Source of the DNA: Anaerolineales bacterium
GTDB lineage: Bacteria; Chloroflexota; Anaerolineae; Anaerolineales; UBA4823
Direction: 5' to 3'
Assembly: GCA_020061105.1 (NCBI GenBank)
Contig: JAGUYW010000027.1
Coordinates: 1-64,000, forward strand
DNA: 64,000 bases
Part shown: one piece after another, positions 1 through 8,810 of the stretch
How positions within the stretch are numbered: position 1 is the first letter of the stretch
Layout: the number at the start of each line of letters is the position of its first letter
The notes under the pieces: model-generated
Told to the model about the DNA's origin: nothing
What the model saw: only the letters and a program-made list of their open reading frames with translations
Database searches by the model: none
Program-made: the position numbers and the translations under genes

Positions 1-1
1 A

Positions 2-100
2 CTGATTGTACCGGTGGCGTTGGAGCAAGGCTCGAAGTTTGCGATCCGCGAAGGCGGCCTGACGGTCGGCGCCGGCGTGATCACCAAGATCATTGAGTAA
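2..100 (+). CDS. tuf: Elongation factor Tu, C-terminal fragment (truncated by window start)
   Basis: Translation from base 2: [32 protein letters not shown], matching the EF-Tu C-terminus; followed by rpmG as is common. Confidence 0.9.
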   Translation: MIVPVALEQGSKFAIREGGLTVGAGVITKIIE

Positions 101-117
101 TCAGATAGCAGGTAATT

Positions 118-285
118 ATGGCCTCCAAGAAAGATGTCCGCCCGGTAGTGACGATGGCTTGCACGGAGTGTAAAGAACGCAATTACACGACGCAGAAAAA
201 CCGTCGCAACGACCCTGGCCGGTTAGAACTCAGCAAATTCTGTCGGCGTTGTCGAAAGCATACAACGCATCGCGAGACGAAATAA
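118..285 (+). CDS. rpmG: 50S ribosomal protein L33
   Basis: 55 aa: [55 protein letters not shown]; CxxC...CxxC zinc-type L33. Confidence 0.93.
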   Translation: MASKKDVRPVVTMACTECKERNYTTQKNRRNDPGRLELSKFCRRCRKHTTHRETK

Positions 286-364
286 TGTGTCGGCGCGCCA
301 GATGTTGAAGATTGTGATAAAATAGATTTTCAACATCTGGCGCCTGAAACAGCGTACTTTACAT

Positions 365-437
365 AGGCCAGTAGCTCAATTGGCAGAGCACCGCTCTCCA
401 AAAGCGGGGGTTGTGGGTTCAATTCCTGCCTGGCCTG
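365..437 (+). tRNA. tRNA-Trp (anticodon CCA)
   Basis: Acceptor AGGCCAG/CTGGCCT, D-arm GCTC...GAGC, anticodon stem CCGCT/AGCGG with loop CTCCAAA, T-arm with TTCAATT loop. Confidence 0.95.
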
Positions 438-450
438 CCTGGATTGTGCA

Positions 451-475
451 ACGCCGTCTTTCGAGGCGGCGTTTT
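451..475 (+). terminator. Hairpin downstream of tRNA-Trp
   Basis: ACGCCG...CGGCGT stem followed by TTTT. Confidence 0.5.
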
Positions 476-512
476 GCCCGTCAATGATTGTACGGAGCAT
501 GGTAGTTAGGAG

Positions 513-791
513 ATGCCTGTGGCAAAGGATCAAAAAACTGAAAGCAAGGCTAAAGAGCCAAAAGCCATTGCTCGCCAAGAGCCGGGTTTCTTTCAGCGTA
601 TCGTCAACGGAATTCAACGTTTTTTCCGTGAGACGGTTGGTGAGCTAAAAAAGGTCACCTGGCCGACGCGCCGAGAAGCTTTGAACCTGACTGGGATTGT
701 GTTAGTCGTCATTTTTGCAGTCGGGTTATTCCTGGGTTTCTGGGATGTGGTTTTTGCAGAAATGTTTGGTTTGATCTTCTCTCTGTTCTAG
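513..791 (+). CDS. secE: Preprotein translocase subunit SecE
   Basis: RETVGELKKVTWPTRREALNLTGIVLVVI: SecE signature and single TM; followed by nusG. Confidence 0.95.
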   Translation: MPVAKDQKTESKAKEPKAIARQEPGFFQRIVNGIQRFFRETVGELKKVTWPTRREALNLTGIVLVVIFAVGLFLGFWDVVFAEMFGLIFSLF

Positions 792-798
792 GAGTAAG

Positions 799-1491
799 AT
801 GGATTTTTTAGATCAGGACGACCCTCAAAAAGATTTGGAAGCGCAGCAGGCGCCAGAGAGTGAATTGGCTGCAGATGACAGCTCAAATACTGCAGATACT
901 CTGGCAGAAGATTTTGGCATTCCAGGTCTTGAGTTTCCTGTCGATGAACTGGAAGGACAGGAAGTGGATGGGCGCGCCTGGTACGTTGTGCACTGCTATT
1001 CGGGATATGAAAACAAAGTGCGTCATAACCTGGAGCAGCGCATGGAATCGATGGGGATGAAAGATAAAATCTTTGATGTGGTTGTCCCTACCGAAGAAGA
1101 AATTGAAGTAAAAGAAGGCAAACGTCGCACGGTTGAACGCCGGGTATTTCCAGGTTATATCCTGGTAAATATGATCCTGACCGAAGAGTCCTGGTATGTG
1201 GTGCGTAATACGCCAGGTGTAACCGGTTTTGTCGGCATGGGCAATAACCCTACTCCGCTGCGCCCGGAAGAAGTCGCCCAGATTATCAAGCGCATGGAAG
1301 CGGAAGCGCCGCGGATTAAGGTGACGTTCCGCCCAGGCGAAAGAGTGCGCATTGTGGACGGGCCTTTCAACGACTTCCGCGGCACTGTTTCAGAAATTGA
1401 TATGGAACGCGCCAAAGTACGCGTGATGGTGAATTTCTTCGGGCGTGAAACGCCTGTTGAATTGGATTTCTTACAAGTTGAAAAGTCGTAA
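799..1491 (+). CDS. nusG: Transcription termination/antitermination protein NusG, with acidic N-terminal extension
   Basis: WYVVHCYSGYENKVRHNLEQR...FPGYILVNM...GPFNDFRGTVSEI (NGN + KOW). Confidence 0.96.
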   Translation: MDFLDQDDPQKDLEAQQAPESELAADDSSNTADTLAEDFGIPGLEFPVDELEGQEVDGRAWYVVHCYSGYENKVRHNLEQRMESMGMKDKIFDVVVPTEEEIEVKEGKRRTVERRVFPGYILVNMILTEESWYVVRNTPGVTGFVGMGNNPTPLRPEEVAQIIKRMEAEAPRIKVTFRPGERVRIVDGPFNDFRGTVSEIDMERAKVRVMVNFFGRETPVELDFLQVEKS

Positions 1492-1562
1492 AACAGCGCA
1501 AAACTGAGCGCTGAATGGTGGGAGGGTGTACCTGCCCGCAAATACCACGAAGGAGAGTAACT

Positions 1563-1988
1563 GTGGCAAAGAAACTGAAAGCAATTGTAAGACTGCAGAT
1601 TTCTGCTGGAAAAGCGAATCCTGCACCCCCGATCGGTCCAGCCCTGGCTGGGCACGGCATCAACCTGATGGCATTCTGCAAGGAATATAACGCCCGCACA
1701 TCAAACCGCATGGGCGAGATCCTCCCCGCAGAAATCAGCGTTTACTCAGATGGGTCTTTCACGTTTATCCTGAAGACCTCGCCGGCTTCGGTGCTACTGA
1801 AGAAAGCCGCTGGCGTGGAAAAGGGTTCAGCGAAATCGCCGCGTGAGAAAGTCGGGAAAGTAACCCGCGCCCAGGTGCGTGAAATTGCTGAAATCAAGAT
1901 GAAAGATCTGAATGCGATCGACATCGAAGGCGCAATGCGCCAGATTGAAGGTACAGCCCTGAATATGGGGTTGGAAGTAGTAGACTAG
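1563..1988 (+). CDS. rplK: 50S ribosomal protein L11
   Basis: GTG start after [56 protein letters not shown]. Confidence 0.97.
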   Translation: MAKKLKAIVRLQISAGKANPAPPIGPALAGHGINLMAFCKEYNARTSNRMGEILPAEISVYSDGSFTFILKTSPASVLLKKAAGVEKGSAKSPREKVGKVTRAQVREIAEIKMKDLNAIDIEGAMRQIEGTALNMGLEVVD

Positions 1989-2039
1989 TCCCGGTGGGAG
2001 GATGGCTGCGCTGTCCGTTTGCACCACAAAGGAGTAATG

Positions 2040-2759
2040 ATGGCAAAACACGGTAAAAAGTATCTCGAGGCGGCGGCGAAAGTAGACCGTTCGCAGAACT
2101 ATTCCCCCGAACAGGCGATCAAACTTGCAAAGGAAACCAACATTGCCAGTTTCGATTCGACGGTAGAAATTCATATTCGGCTGGGGGTCGATCCGCGCCA
2201 TGCTGACCAGCAGGTGCGTGATGTGGTCGTACTGCCGCACGGCTTAGGCAAGACCGTGCGCGTCCTGGTTTTTGCCCAGGGCGAAGGCGCGACCCTGGCG
2301 CGCCAGGCGGGCGCAGATCACGTGGCGGACGATGACGCCTTCCTGGCGAAGATCCAGGGCGGTTGGACAGATTTCGATGTGGCAATTGCTACGCCCGACA
2401 TGATGGGTAAAGTCGGTCGGCTGGGGCGTGTCTTAGGCCCGCGTGGCTTGATGCCCAACCCCAAAGCAGGCACGGTTGTACCGGCCGAAGATATTCCGCG
2501 GGTGATCGAAGAATCGAAGGCTGGACGGGTTGAGTTCCGCGTCGATAAAACCGCCAACCTGCATGTGCCGATTGGCAAAGTGTCGTTCGAAGAGAACAAG
2601 TTGTATGAAAACCTGGCTGCATTGATGGAAGCTATCAGAAAAGCCCGTCCTGCCACCACCAAAGGAACTTTTATTCGCCGGGTGACTTTAACCACCACGA
2701 TGGGCCCTGGTATCCGGGTTGACCCATCCATGTCCCAGGCGATGGAGGTCGTTTCCTGA
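2040..2759 (+). CDS. rplA: 50S ribosomal protein L1
   Basis: [17 protein letters not shown]...[21 protein letters not shown] start preceded by AAAGGAG. Confidence 0.97.
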   Translation: MAKHGKKYLEAAAKVDRSQNYSPEQAIKLAKETNIASFDSTVEIHIRLGVDPRHADQQVRDVVVLPHGLGKTVRVLVFAQGEGATLARQAGADHVADDDAFLAKIQGGWTDFDVAIATPDMMGKVGRLGRVLGPRGLMPNPKAGTVVPAEDIPRVIEESKAGRVEFRVDKTANLHVPIGKVSFEENKLYENLAALMEAIRKARPATTKGTFIRRVTLTTTMGPGIRVDPSMSQAMEVVS

Positions 2760-2784
2760 GTTAATTTGCGGCTTGTGTCGCATT

Positions 2785-2966
2785 ATGCTTCGCCCAAGAC
2801 AGCAGGCGGCGCTTTGATCGGCGCCTTAATCTCCTGCCCAGGTGAAGACCCTTCAACAAGAAATCATAGCTGGCGCCTGCAAGCAAGCTTGCAAGAAGAC
2901 AGCTTTCGGTTTGGAGAGTCTTTGTCCGGTCTGCGAGGCAAAGACTTTCTTGTTGAAAGGAGGTGA
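2785..2966 (+). ncRNA. Ribosomal protein L10 leader (autoregulatory mRNA leader)
   Basis: About 180-nt untranslated leader between rplA and rplJ with the expected position and L10-leader-like paired segments (GCAAGCAAGCTTGC; CAACAAGAAA ... CTTTCTTGTTG). Boundaries approximate. Confidence 0.7.
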
Positions 2967-2973
2967 ATGAACA

Positions 2974-3510
2974 TTGGCGATCTCAAAACAGCGTAAAGAA
3001 GAACTGGTTGCGAATTACGCCGAATGGCTCAAGCAAAGCCAGGCGGTTATCCTGACCGAGTATATTGGCTTATCGATGAAACAAATCGATGATCTGCGCA
3101 GTAAAGTGCGCGAGGCTGGCGGCGAATTCCATATTGTCAAGAATACGTTGGGCAAACTGGCGTTTGAACGCGCCGGGCTGGAAGTTCCTGAAAGTTTGAT
3201 GGAAGGCAGTACCGCGGCAGCTTTTGCGTTCAACGATGCGCCGGCTATGGCAAAAGTGCTAACCGAATTTGCCCGCACATCCGAATTTGTCAAGATCAAA
3301 GCTGGTTACCTGGAAAACAGGCTGATTACGGATGTTGAAGTTAAGAACCTGGCTGACCTGCCGCCATTGCCTGTGATGCGCGCCCAATTGTTGGGCGTTA
3401 TCAATGCGCCGGCCAGCAAACTGGTTCGCACACTGGCAGAACCTGCTCGTCAGGTCGCGGCAGTGATCAAGGCCTTTGCCGAAAAAGATTCCGCCCCAGT
3501 GGCGGCTTAA
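2974..3510 (+). CDS. rplJ: 50S ribosomal protein L10
   Basis: MAISKQRKEELVANYAEWLKQSQAVILTEYIGLSMKQIDDLR; TTG start after AAAGGAGGTGA. Confidence 0.96.
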   Translation: MAISKQRKEELVANYAEWLKQSQAVILTEYIGLSMKQIDDLRSKVREAGGEFHIVKNTLGKLAFERAGLEVPESLMEGSTAAAFAFNDAPAMAKVLTEFARTSEFVKIKAGYLENRLITDVEVKNLADLPPLPVMRAQLLGVINAPASKLVRTLAEPARQVAAVIKAFAEKDSAPVAA

Positions 3511-3603
3511 GGATTAATTGTCTGGCACGATTTGCCAGGCGCCGATTTCAAACAGGTTGGAATAACCTGTATACGACATGACATTTTTTGAAGGAGTACT
3601 AAG

Positions 3604-3981
3604 ATGGCTGATTTAGATAAATTGGTTGGGGAGCTGAGCAAGCTCTCTGTTCTGGAAGCTGCGGAACTGGTTAAAAAACTCGAGGAATCCTGGGGCGTTT
3701 CTGCCGCCGCTCCGGTGGCTATGGCTGCCATGGCTGCTCCGGCTTCTGCTGCCGAGCCCGAGGAAGAGAAGACTGAGTTTGACGTAGTGATTAAGGATGC
3801 CGGTCCGAAGAAGATCGAGGTCATCAAGGTCATCCGCCAGTTGACCAGCCTGGGCTTGAAAGAAGCCAAGGATGTTGCAGAGACCGCGGGCAGCAAGGTG
3901 TTGGAAGCAGTCGGCAAAGACGCCGCTACCGACGCCAAAGGCAAGCTCGAAGCCGCTGGCGCAGTAGTCGAAGTTCAATAA
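3604..3981 (+). CDS. rplL: 50S ribosomal protein L7/L12
   Basis: [28 protein letters not shown]...[36 protein letters not shown]. Confidence 0.98.
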   Translation: MADLDKLVGELSKLSVLEAAELVKKLEESWGVSAAAPVAMAAMAAPASAAEPEEEKTEFDVVIKDAGPKKIEVIKVIRQLTSLGLKEAKDVAETAGSKVLEAVGKDAATDAKGKLEAAGAVVEVQ

Positions 3982-4005
3982 TTTTCCTCCACCTATCTCA
4001 TAACT

Positions 4006-4031
4006 AAGGCCACCAAAAGTGGCCTTTTTAG
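4006..4031 (+). terminator. Rho-independent terminator after rplL
   Basis: AAGGCCAC-CAAAA-GTGGCCTT followed by TTTAGTTTT. Confidence 0.9.
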
Positions 4032-4073
4032 TTTTCATAGCCTGTGGTATATTAATACAATATCGGAGGGCTT

Positions 4074-4751
4074 ATGAGCGCACGAATCTTAATCATCGAG
4101 GACGATGAAGCTATTCTGAAGTTTTTACGCCGTGGCCTGGCATATGAAGGATACCAGGTCGATACGGCTTTGGATGGGCAGACAGGCCTGGGGCTGGCGC
4201 GCGATAACCCGCCAGACCTGGTCGTACTGGACCTGATGCTGCCTGGGATCGATGGTTTGGAGGTCTGCCGCCGGCTGCGAGCCGGTGGGGCTGTTCCGAT
4301 CTTGATTCTGACCGCCAAAGACACTGTAAATGACCGTATTCTGGGCCTGGATATGGGCGCAGATGACTATATGGTGAAACCATTCAACCTGGATGAGCTG
4401 CTGGCTCGCATTCGCGCTTTGCTGCGCCGGGCCCAACCCAGCCGCCCGCAGGTGTTACGTTTCGCTGATCTGGCGCTGGATACGGGCACACGGCAGGCTT
4501 CGCGCGGCGAACGCACCATTGCACTGACTGCCAAAGAATATGAGCTATTGGAGCTTTTCTTGCGCCACCCGCGCCAGGTTCTGACGCGTGATATGATTTT
4601 TGATCGCGTTTGGGGATACGATTTTGGCGGGGAGAGCAATATCATCGAGGTGTATATTCGCTATTTACGCCAGAAACTGGAGGCGAATAACGAACTGCGC
4701 TTAATCCATACTGTGAGAGGTATGGGCTACGTGCTGCGAGAAGCCTCGTAG
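4074..4751 (+). CDS. OmpR/PhoB-family response regulator
   Basis: Receiver domain (IIEDDE...[17 protein letters not shown]...LTAKD) plus winged helix ([31 protein letters not shown]). Confidence 0.96.
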   Translation: MSARILIIEDDEAILKFLRRGLAYEGYQVDTALDGQTGLGLARDNPPDLVVLDLMLPGIDGLEVCRRLRAGGAVPILILTAKDTVNDRILGLDMGADDYMVKPFNLDELLARIRALLRRAQPSRPQVLRFADLALDTGTRQASRGERTIALTAKEYELLELFLRHPRQVLTRDMIFDRVWGYDFGGESNIIEVYIRYLRQKLEANNELRLIHTVRGMGYVLREAS

Positions 4752-4761
4752 TCACCGCTGC

Positions 4762-6150
4762 ATGTCGCTGCGCGCTCGACTTGCTCTTCTTTATACTTCG
4801 ATTGTGGGGGGAATCCTTTTTTTGTTTGGCATGGCAGTGTATGTGTCGATTGGGGTGTCCCTGACCAACCAGATCGATCAAACTCTGGAACGCGCTGCCA
4901 CCCAGGTGATCAGTACAGCCCGCGCTGATACGGCGCGGGTTGCTCTTCCTGAGTTAGATCTACCCATTGACATCTATGTCCAATTTTGGGGGCGTAACCG
5001 GCAGCTACTTGCTACTTCTCAAAACGCGCTCTCCGTACTTACCCCGCTCGATTCAGATGGGTTGCGAACCAGCCGGCCTGTTTATCGCAATGTGCAAGGG
5101 CGCGCAGCGCGTTTACGCGTGCTGACTGTCCCGTTGTATACCAGCGATCAAGACCGTTATATTGGCGCTTTGCAATTTGCTGCCAGCCTGGCGATTGTCG
5201 ACTCAACCCAAAAGCTCTTGTTGTGGGTTTTGTTTCTGGGGGCGGCAATATCTATGAGTATTGCAGGGCTGGCAGGATGGATCAGTACCAACCAGGCGCT
5301 GACCCCTTTGGAGATGGTTACTCAAACGGCTTTACAAATCACGCGCGCCGATGATCTCTCGCGCCGTATTCCCTACCAGGGTCCTGCTGATGATGAAGTA
5401 GGGCAGCTCATTCACGCCTTTAACCAAACCCTGAGCCGCCTGGAAAACCTGTTTCACACCCAACGGCGCTTTTTAGCGGATGTTGGGCATGAATTGCGTA
5501 CTCCGTTGACAGTAATCAAAGGGAATGTCGACTTAATGCGCCGGATAAATTGTGCGGATGACGAATCAATGGAAAGCATCGAGAGCGAAGTGGATCGCCT
5601 GACGCGCCTGGTAGGCGACCTGTTGTTATTGGCTCAAGCTGAGTCTGGCAAGCTGCCGTTGGGGCGTGGCCTGGTTGAAATGGATACCCTGGTTTTGGAG
5701 GTGTTGCAACAAATGCGCGTGCTGGTGAAAGATCGCCTGACGCTGCGTTTGGGAGAAATCGACCAGGTGCTGGTTTGCGGAGATAAAGATCGTTTGAAGC
5801 AAGTTTTGGTCAACTTGATTGGCAATGCTATTCAATATACGCCTACCGGCGGTGAGGTTGTAGTGGGGGTGGGTAAAGCTGAAAACCAGGCGCGAGTCAC
5901 TGTGAGCGATGATGGGCCTGGGATCCCCAACGAAGATTTACCGCACATTTTTGAACGCTTCTATCGTGGTGAGAAATCGCGCACCCGCAGTAAGGAAGGG
6001 AAAGGCTTTGGATTGGGGCTTTCGATCGCTTATTGGATCGTGCGCAATCATAAGGGGCAGATTGATGTAAGCAATCGCCAGCCGCATGGCACTGTTTTCT
6101 GCGTCTGGCTGCCGCTTTTCGATGAAAGCTGCCAGGGGGAACCGGGATAA
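4762..6150 (+). CDS. Sensor histidine kinase (HAMP, HisKA, HATPase)
   Basis: FLADVGHELRTPLTVIKGN; NLIGNAIQYTPTGG; DDGPGIP; GFGLGLSIAYWIV; follows the response regulator. Confidence 0.96.
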   Translation: MSLRARLALLYTSIVGGILFLFGMAVYVSIGVSLTNQIDQTLERAATQVISTARADTARVALPELDLPIDIYVQFWGRNRQLLATSQNALSVLTPLDSDGLRTSRPVYRNVQGRAARLRVLTVPLYTSDQDRYIGALQFAASLAIVDSTQKLLLWVLFLGAAISMSIAGLAGWISTNQALTPLEMVTQTALQITRADDLSRRIPYQGPADDEVGQLIHAFNQTLSRLENLFHTQRRFLADVGHELRTPLTVIKGNVDLMRRINCADDESMESIESEVDRLTRLVGDLLLLAQAESGKLPLGRGLVEMDTLVLEVLQQMRVLVKDRLTLRLGEIDQVLVCGDKDRLKQVLVNLIGNAIQYTPTGGEVVVGVGKAENQARVTVSDDGPGIPNEDLPHIFERFYRGEKSRTRSKEGKGFGLGLSIAYWIVRNHKGQIDVSNRQPHGTVFCVWLPLFDESCQGEPG

Positions 6151-6154
6151 AAAA

Positions 6155-6192
6155 ATCCACCTGGCGCCGAGTGCTGGCGAAACCAGGTGGAT
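6155..6192 (-). terminator. Terminator hairpin for the minus-strand gene at 6213
   Basis: ATCCACCTGG...CCAGGTGGAT; A-run on the left gives a U-tract on the minus strand. Confidence 0.75.
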
Positions 6193-6212
6193 GGATCTAA
6201 ATTCAGAGTAAT

Positions 6213-7010
6213 CTAATACCGAGTTTGATTACGGGGAACACTCGGGCGCTGGGGTGCGTTCGAAGGCATGGATGCTGGGCGTGGGCTGTTTTGACCGCTC
6301 GCGGAAAGTGAGTGGTAGGTGGGCTCAGGCCGGGCATAACCAGTCTCGACCTGGGGCCGGGCTGCAGGTTGTTTGGGTGCAGAGCGCGGCGCATTGAGCG
6401 ATGCAGCAGGCCGGGCAGCGGGTAAGCGACTGTTTCCTAAGCGGGCATTGGTCGCAATCCGGGGTCCAATCAGAGTCTGGTTGTGAGCTGGTTGGTCAGC
6501 CTGGCTGAAAAGACGATCACCAGCCACAGAAAAAGCGCCGATGATCAAGACGCGGATCAGCCATACCAGCACCGCCACGAAAATTGGAACTGCTCGCAGC
6601 AGCGTCTCTCGCCCGAGAACAGCATTGCCTAAGGTGTCGTGGTTGAGGATGGCGAGCGAGACGCCCCACCAGGTCAGCATGGCATTCATGGTTGCTGCCA
6701 GCAGCCATGCGCCGAAGAGATACCAAACTTCATTCGGTTCATTAGCGCCTTCTTCAGGGGTGAACAGGCGGGCGATACCGGCGAAGTCGATGCCGCAAAA
6801 AGCAATTGAAAGGATTGTCGCCCAGCGTACGCCAATGAACTTGAGATCGCCCAATAAATCGGTAAGGGCAAAATCTGTCGTGCTATAGTTGAAAATTTCA
6901 AATGCTAGCAGAGCGCTGATGATAATCGCTCCGAAAGCCAGGCCGCGGTTGACGCGAATGCGGCCAATGATATGGGGCATAACCTGTCCCTGAACGCTTC
7001 TTGTGGACAT
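6213..7010 (-). CDS. Hypothetical multi-TM membrane protein with Pro/Ala/Gln-rich C-terminal tail
   Basis: 265 aa with several hydrophobic segments followed by a low-complexity tail (RPAASLNAPRSAPKQPAARPQ...). Confidence 0.75.
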   Translation of the reverse strand: MSTRSVQGQVMPHIIGRIRVNRGLAFGAIIISALLAFEIFNYSTTDFALTDLLGDLKFIGVRWATILSIAFCGIDFAGIARLFTPEEGANEPNEVWYLFGAWLLAATMNAMLTWWGVSLAILNHDTLGNAVLGRETLLRAVPIFVAVLVWLIRVLIIGAFSVAGDRLFSQADQPAHNQTLIGPRIATNARLGNSRLPAARPAASLNAPRSAPKQPAARPQVETGYARPEPTYHSLSASGQNSPRPASMPSNAPQRPSVPRNQTRY

Positions 7011-7114
7011 GACTGGTCTCCTTCTCTATCCTAGAGAACTAATTTGGTGTAGATTTTCCGGTCTACAGGTACCTGAACGTAATCAAGTGCATTGCAATGA
7101 AACCAACTGTTCTA

Positions 7115-7142
7115 ATTATAGAACAATTGTTCTATTTGTCAA
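7115..7142 (-). promoter_or_regulatory. Sigma70-type promoter with GAAC-N4-GTTC palindrome in the spacer
   Basis: Minus strand reads TTGACA-aatagaacaattgttc-TATAAT (16-bp spacer); palindrome GAACAATTGTTC at 7121-7132. Confidence 0.8.
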
Positions 7143-7184
7143 GGGTTTTAGAGGTTATTTTTAGAATATTTGTGCGAATTAGGG

Positions 7185-7931
7185 TTATTTCTGACTTTCA
7201 GCGGCCATCCTGCACAGGCTGGCGCCTCCAGCATTAAGCCATTCATGCAACCGGTCGCTGTGGGACTGCCCGGCGATAGCATCCTGGTATATCTGCATCC
7301 CCCAGTGAACATAGCGTTTGGTTTCGGCAGGCCAGTTTTCCTCAGGCCTTTGCGAACCGGCAATACCGCCGTTGTATCCTGCCAACGCCAGGCGGACATC
7401 GCCCTGGTGAGTTAGCAATGAACGCTTCAAATACGAGATACCTCTCAAGGCATTGGTTTGCACATCAAAACCATTTTCGCCATCTTTGAAATGGTATGGC
7501 ATCACCTGAAATAAACTCATGGCGCCAGCCCTGGAAAGGGCTTGCTGGTAGCCGCACGACTCGATCTGCATGACAACGGCGATCAGGTTGGCATCAACCT
7601 GGTATTCTTGCGCCCATTGGACGATCTGGTTTTCCCAAAAGCGCACTTCAGGGGTGAACAAGGTTGCCAACTGCCCGGAAGCGCCTGGTTGGTTTGCAGA
7701 AACCTGCTCATCCACCTGGATGGCTGCGTCACCCGGTGCGCTTGCTGGTGGGGCAGCCGCCGCCCAATTGAAAGAGAGCTGGGACGTCAGATCGATAAAT
7801 ACTGCTGCCAGGATCAAGATGATGATTAGTGGGAAAATCATGCTCAAACGCGGAGCGTAGAACACGGCTTGCGGCGCAACTTCATCTTCCTGGTCGTAAG
7901 GGTCGTAATCGTCGTATGTGTACATAGGCAA
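7185..7931 (-). CDS. Membrane-anchored lytic transglycosylase (SLT domain)
   Basis: EYQVDANLIAVVMQIESCGYQQALSRAGAMSLFQVMPYHF...ALAGYNGG; one N-terminal TM. Confidence 0.9.
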   Translation of the reverse strand: MPMYTYDDYDPYDQEDEVAPQAVFYAPRLSMIFPLIIILILAAVFIDLTSQLSFNWAAAAPPASAPGDAAIQVDEQVSANQPGASGQLATLFTPEVRFWENQIVQWAQEYQVDANLIAVVMQIESCGYQQALSRAGAMSLFQVMPYHFKDGENGFDVQTNALRGISYLKRSLLTHQGDVRLALAGYNGGIAGSQRPEENWPAETKRYVHWGMQIYQDAIAGQSHSDRLHEWLNAGGASLCRMAAESQK

Positions 7932-7951
7932 TCCGAAGCGTAAGCGTTCGA

Positions 7952-7980
7952 ATTATAGAACAGATGTTCTTATCTGTCAA
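7952..7980 (-). promoter_or_regulatory. Second sigma70-type promoter with GAAC-N4-GTTC palindrome in the spacer
   Basis: Minus strand reads TTGACA-gataagaacatctgttc-TATAAT (17-bp spacer); palindrome GAACAGATGTTC at 7958-7969. Confidence 0.8.
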
Positions 7981-8335
7981 GTTCCCCTACCAGGTGAAAA
8001 TGTAATTGCCCCACTTCCTGATACTCCCCTCCATTGATAATTAAACGATAACCGCTTTTTTCCAAGTCAAACTGCTGCACTAAAGTTCGCACACAATCCA
8101 ATAGGTCATGGAAGAAGGCTTGCGAAAAAGCCTCGCCGGGCTGCAAATCGAGCAGGCTGGGAACGGCTTGCTTGGGGACGATCAGGATATGCAAGGGATA
8201 GGCTGGCTGGGGGTGCATGAAAGCCATCAATGCGCCAGTTTCATACAAACGTTTCACGGGGATGGCAAAGCTCATGTGAGCAAATATCCAACCGGTCAGA
8301 ATGCGTCCAAGCGAAGAGCGAGCCAGCCGAAGCAT
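7970..8335 (-). CDS. HIT-family protein
   Basis: AYPLHILIVPKQAVPSLLDL ... EVGQLHFHLVGEL (HIT-type HxHxx). Confidence 0.85.
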   Translation of the reverse strand: MLRLARSSLGRILTGWIFAHMSFAIPVKRLYETGALMAFMHPQPAYPLHILIVPKQAVPSLLDLQPGEAFSQAFFHDLLDCVRTLVQQFDLEKSGYRLIINGGEYQEVGQLHFHLVGELDR

Positions 8336-8337
8336 GT

Positions 8338-8802
8338 TCAGGGCTGGTGGAAGACAGCATTGTAGTCAATGAAGCGCCCGTTTTGATAAACAAACTTGCC
8401 GGAAAAGAATCCCGGCTGATCCAACCAGGGCAGAAAGATCTGGTCACCCTCCCACAGGCTAAGGTGGGGCACTTCGTCATCATCGATCCACGCCAGAACG
8501 CCTTCCTGAGATTCGATCAACTGGCCTTCGAAGTCGGTGACCACGAAGACGAAGGCATACCAGTCTTCATCGTGCGCAAAAGCCGGAAAGGTCAAAAAGC
8601 CTTTTAACTGCGGATTGCGCGCCTGTAAGCCGGATTCTTCGAAAATTTCGCGCATTGCGCATTCTTCGGGCGTCTCGCCGGGCTCCATTTTTCCGCCCAG
8701 GCCGTTCCATTTACCTTGGTGAATATCGTTTTCTCTCTTGATGCGGTGGATCATCAAAGTCTGGTGGTCTTTGCGCACATAACACAGGGTTGCCAGTTTC
8801 AT
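8338..8802 (-). CDS. NUDIX hydrolase (MutT/8-oxo-dGTPase-like)
   Basis: Nudix box GGKMEPGETPEECAMREIFEESG; start reassigned to MKLATLCYVRKDHQ. Confidence 0.92.
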   Translation of the reverse strand: MKLATLCYVRKDHQTLMIHRIKRENDIHQGKWNGLGGKMEPGETPEECAMREIFEESGLQARNPQLKGFLTFPAFAHDEDWYAFVFVVTDFEGQLIESQEGVLAWIDDDEVPHLSLWEGDQIFLPWLDQPGFFSGKFVYQNGRFIDYNAVFHQP

Positions 8803-8810
8803 AAATCCTC

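Noticed and set aside
2766-2966. 66-aa plus-strand ORF between rplA and rplJ
   Set aside because: Overlaps the L10 leader region; peptide has no ribosomal or other motif, and structured RNA explains the sequence better
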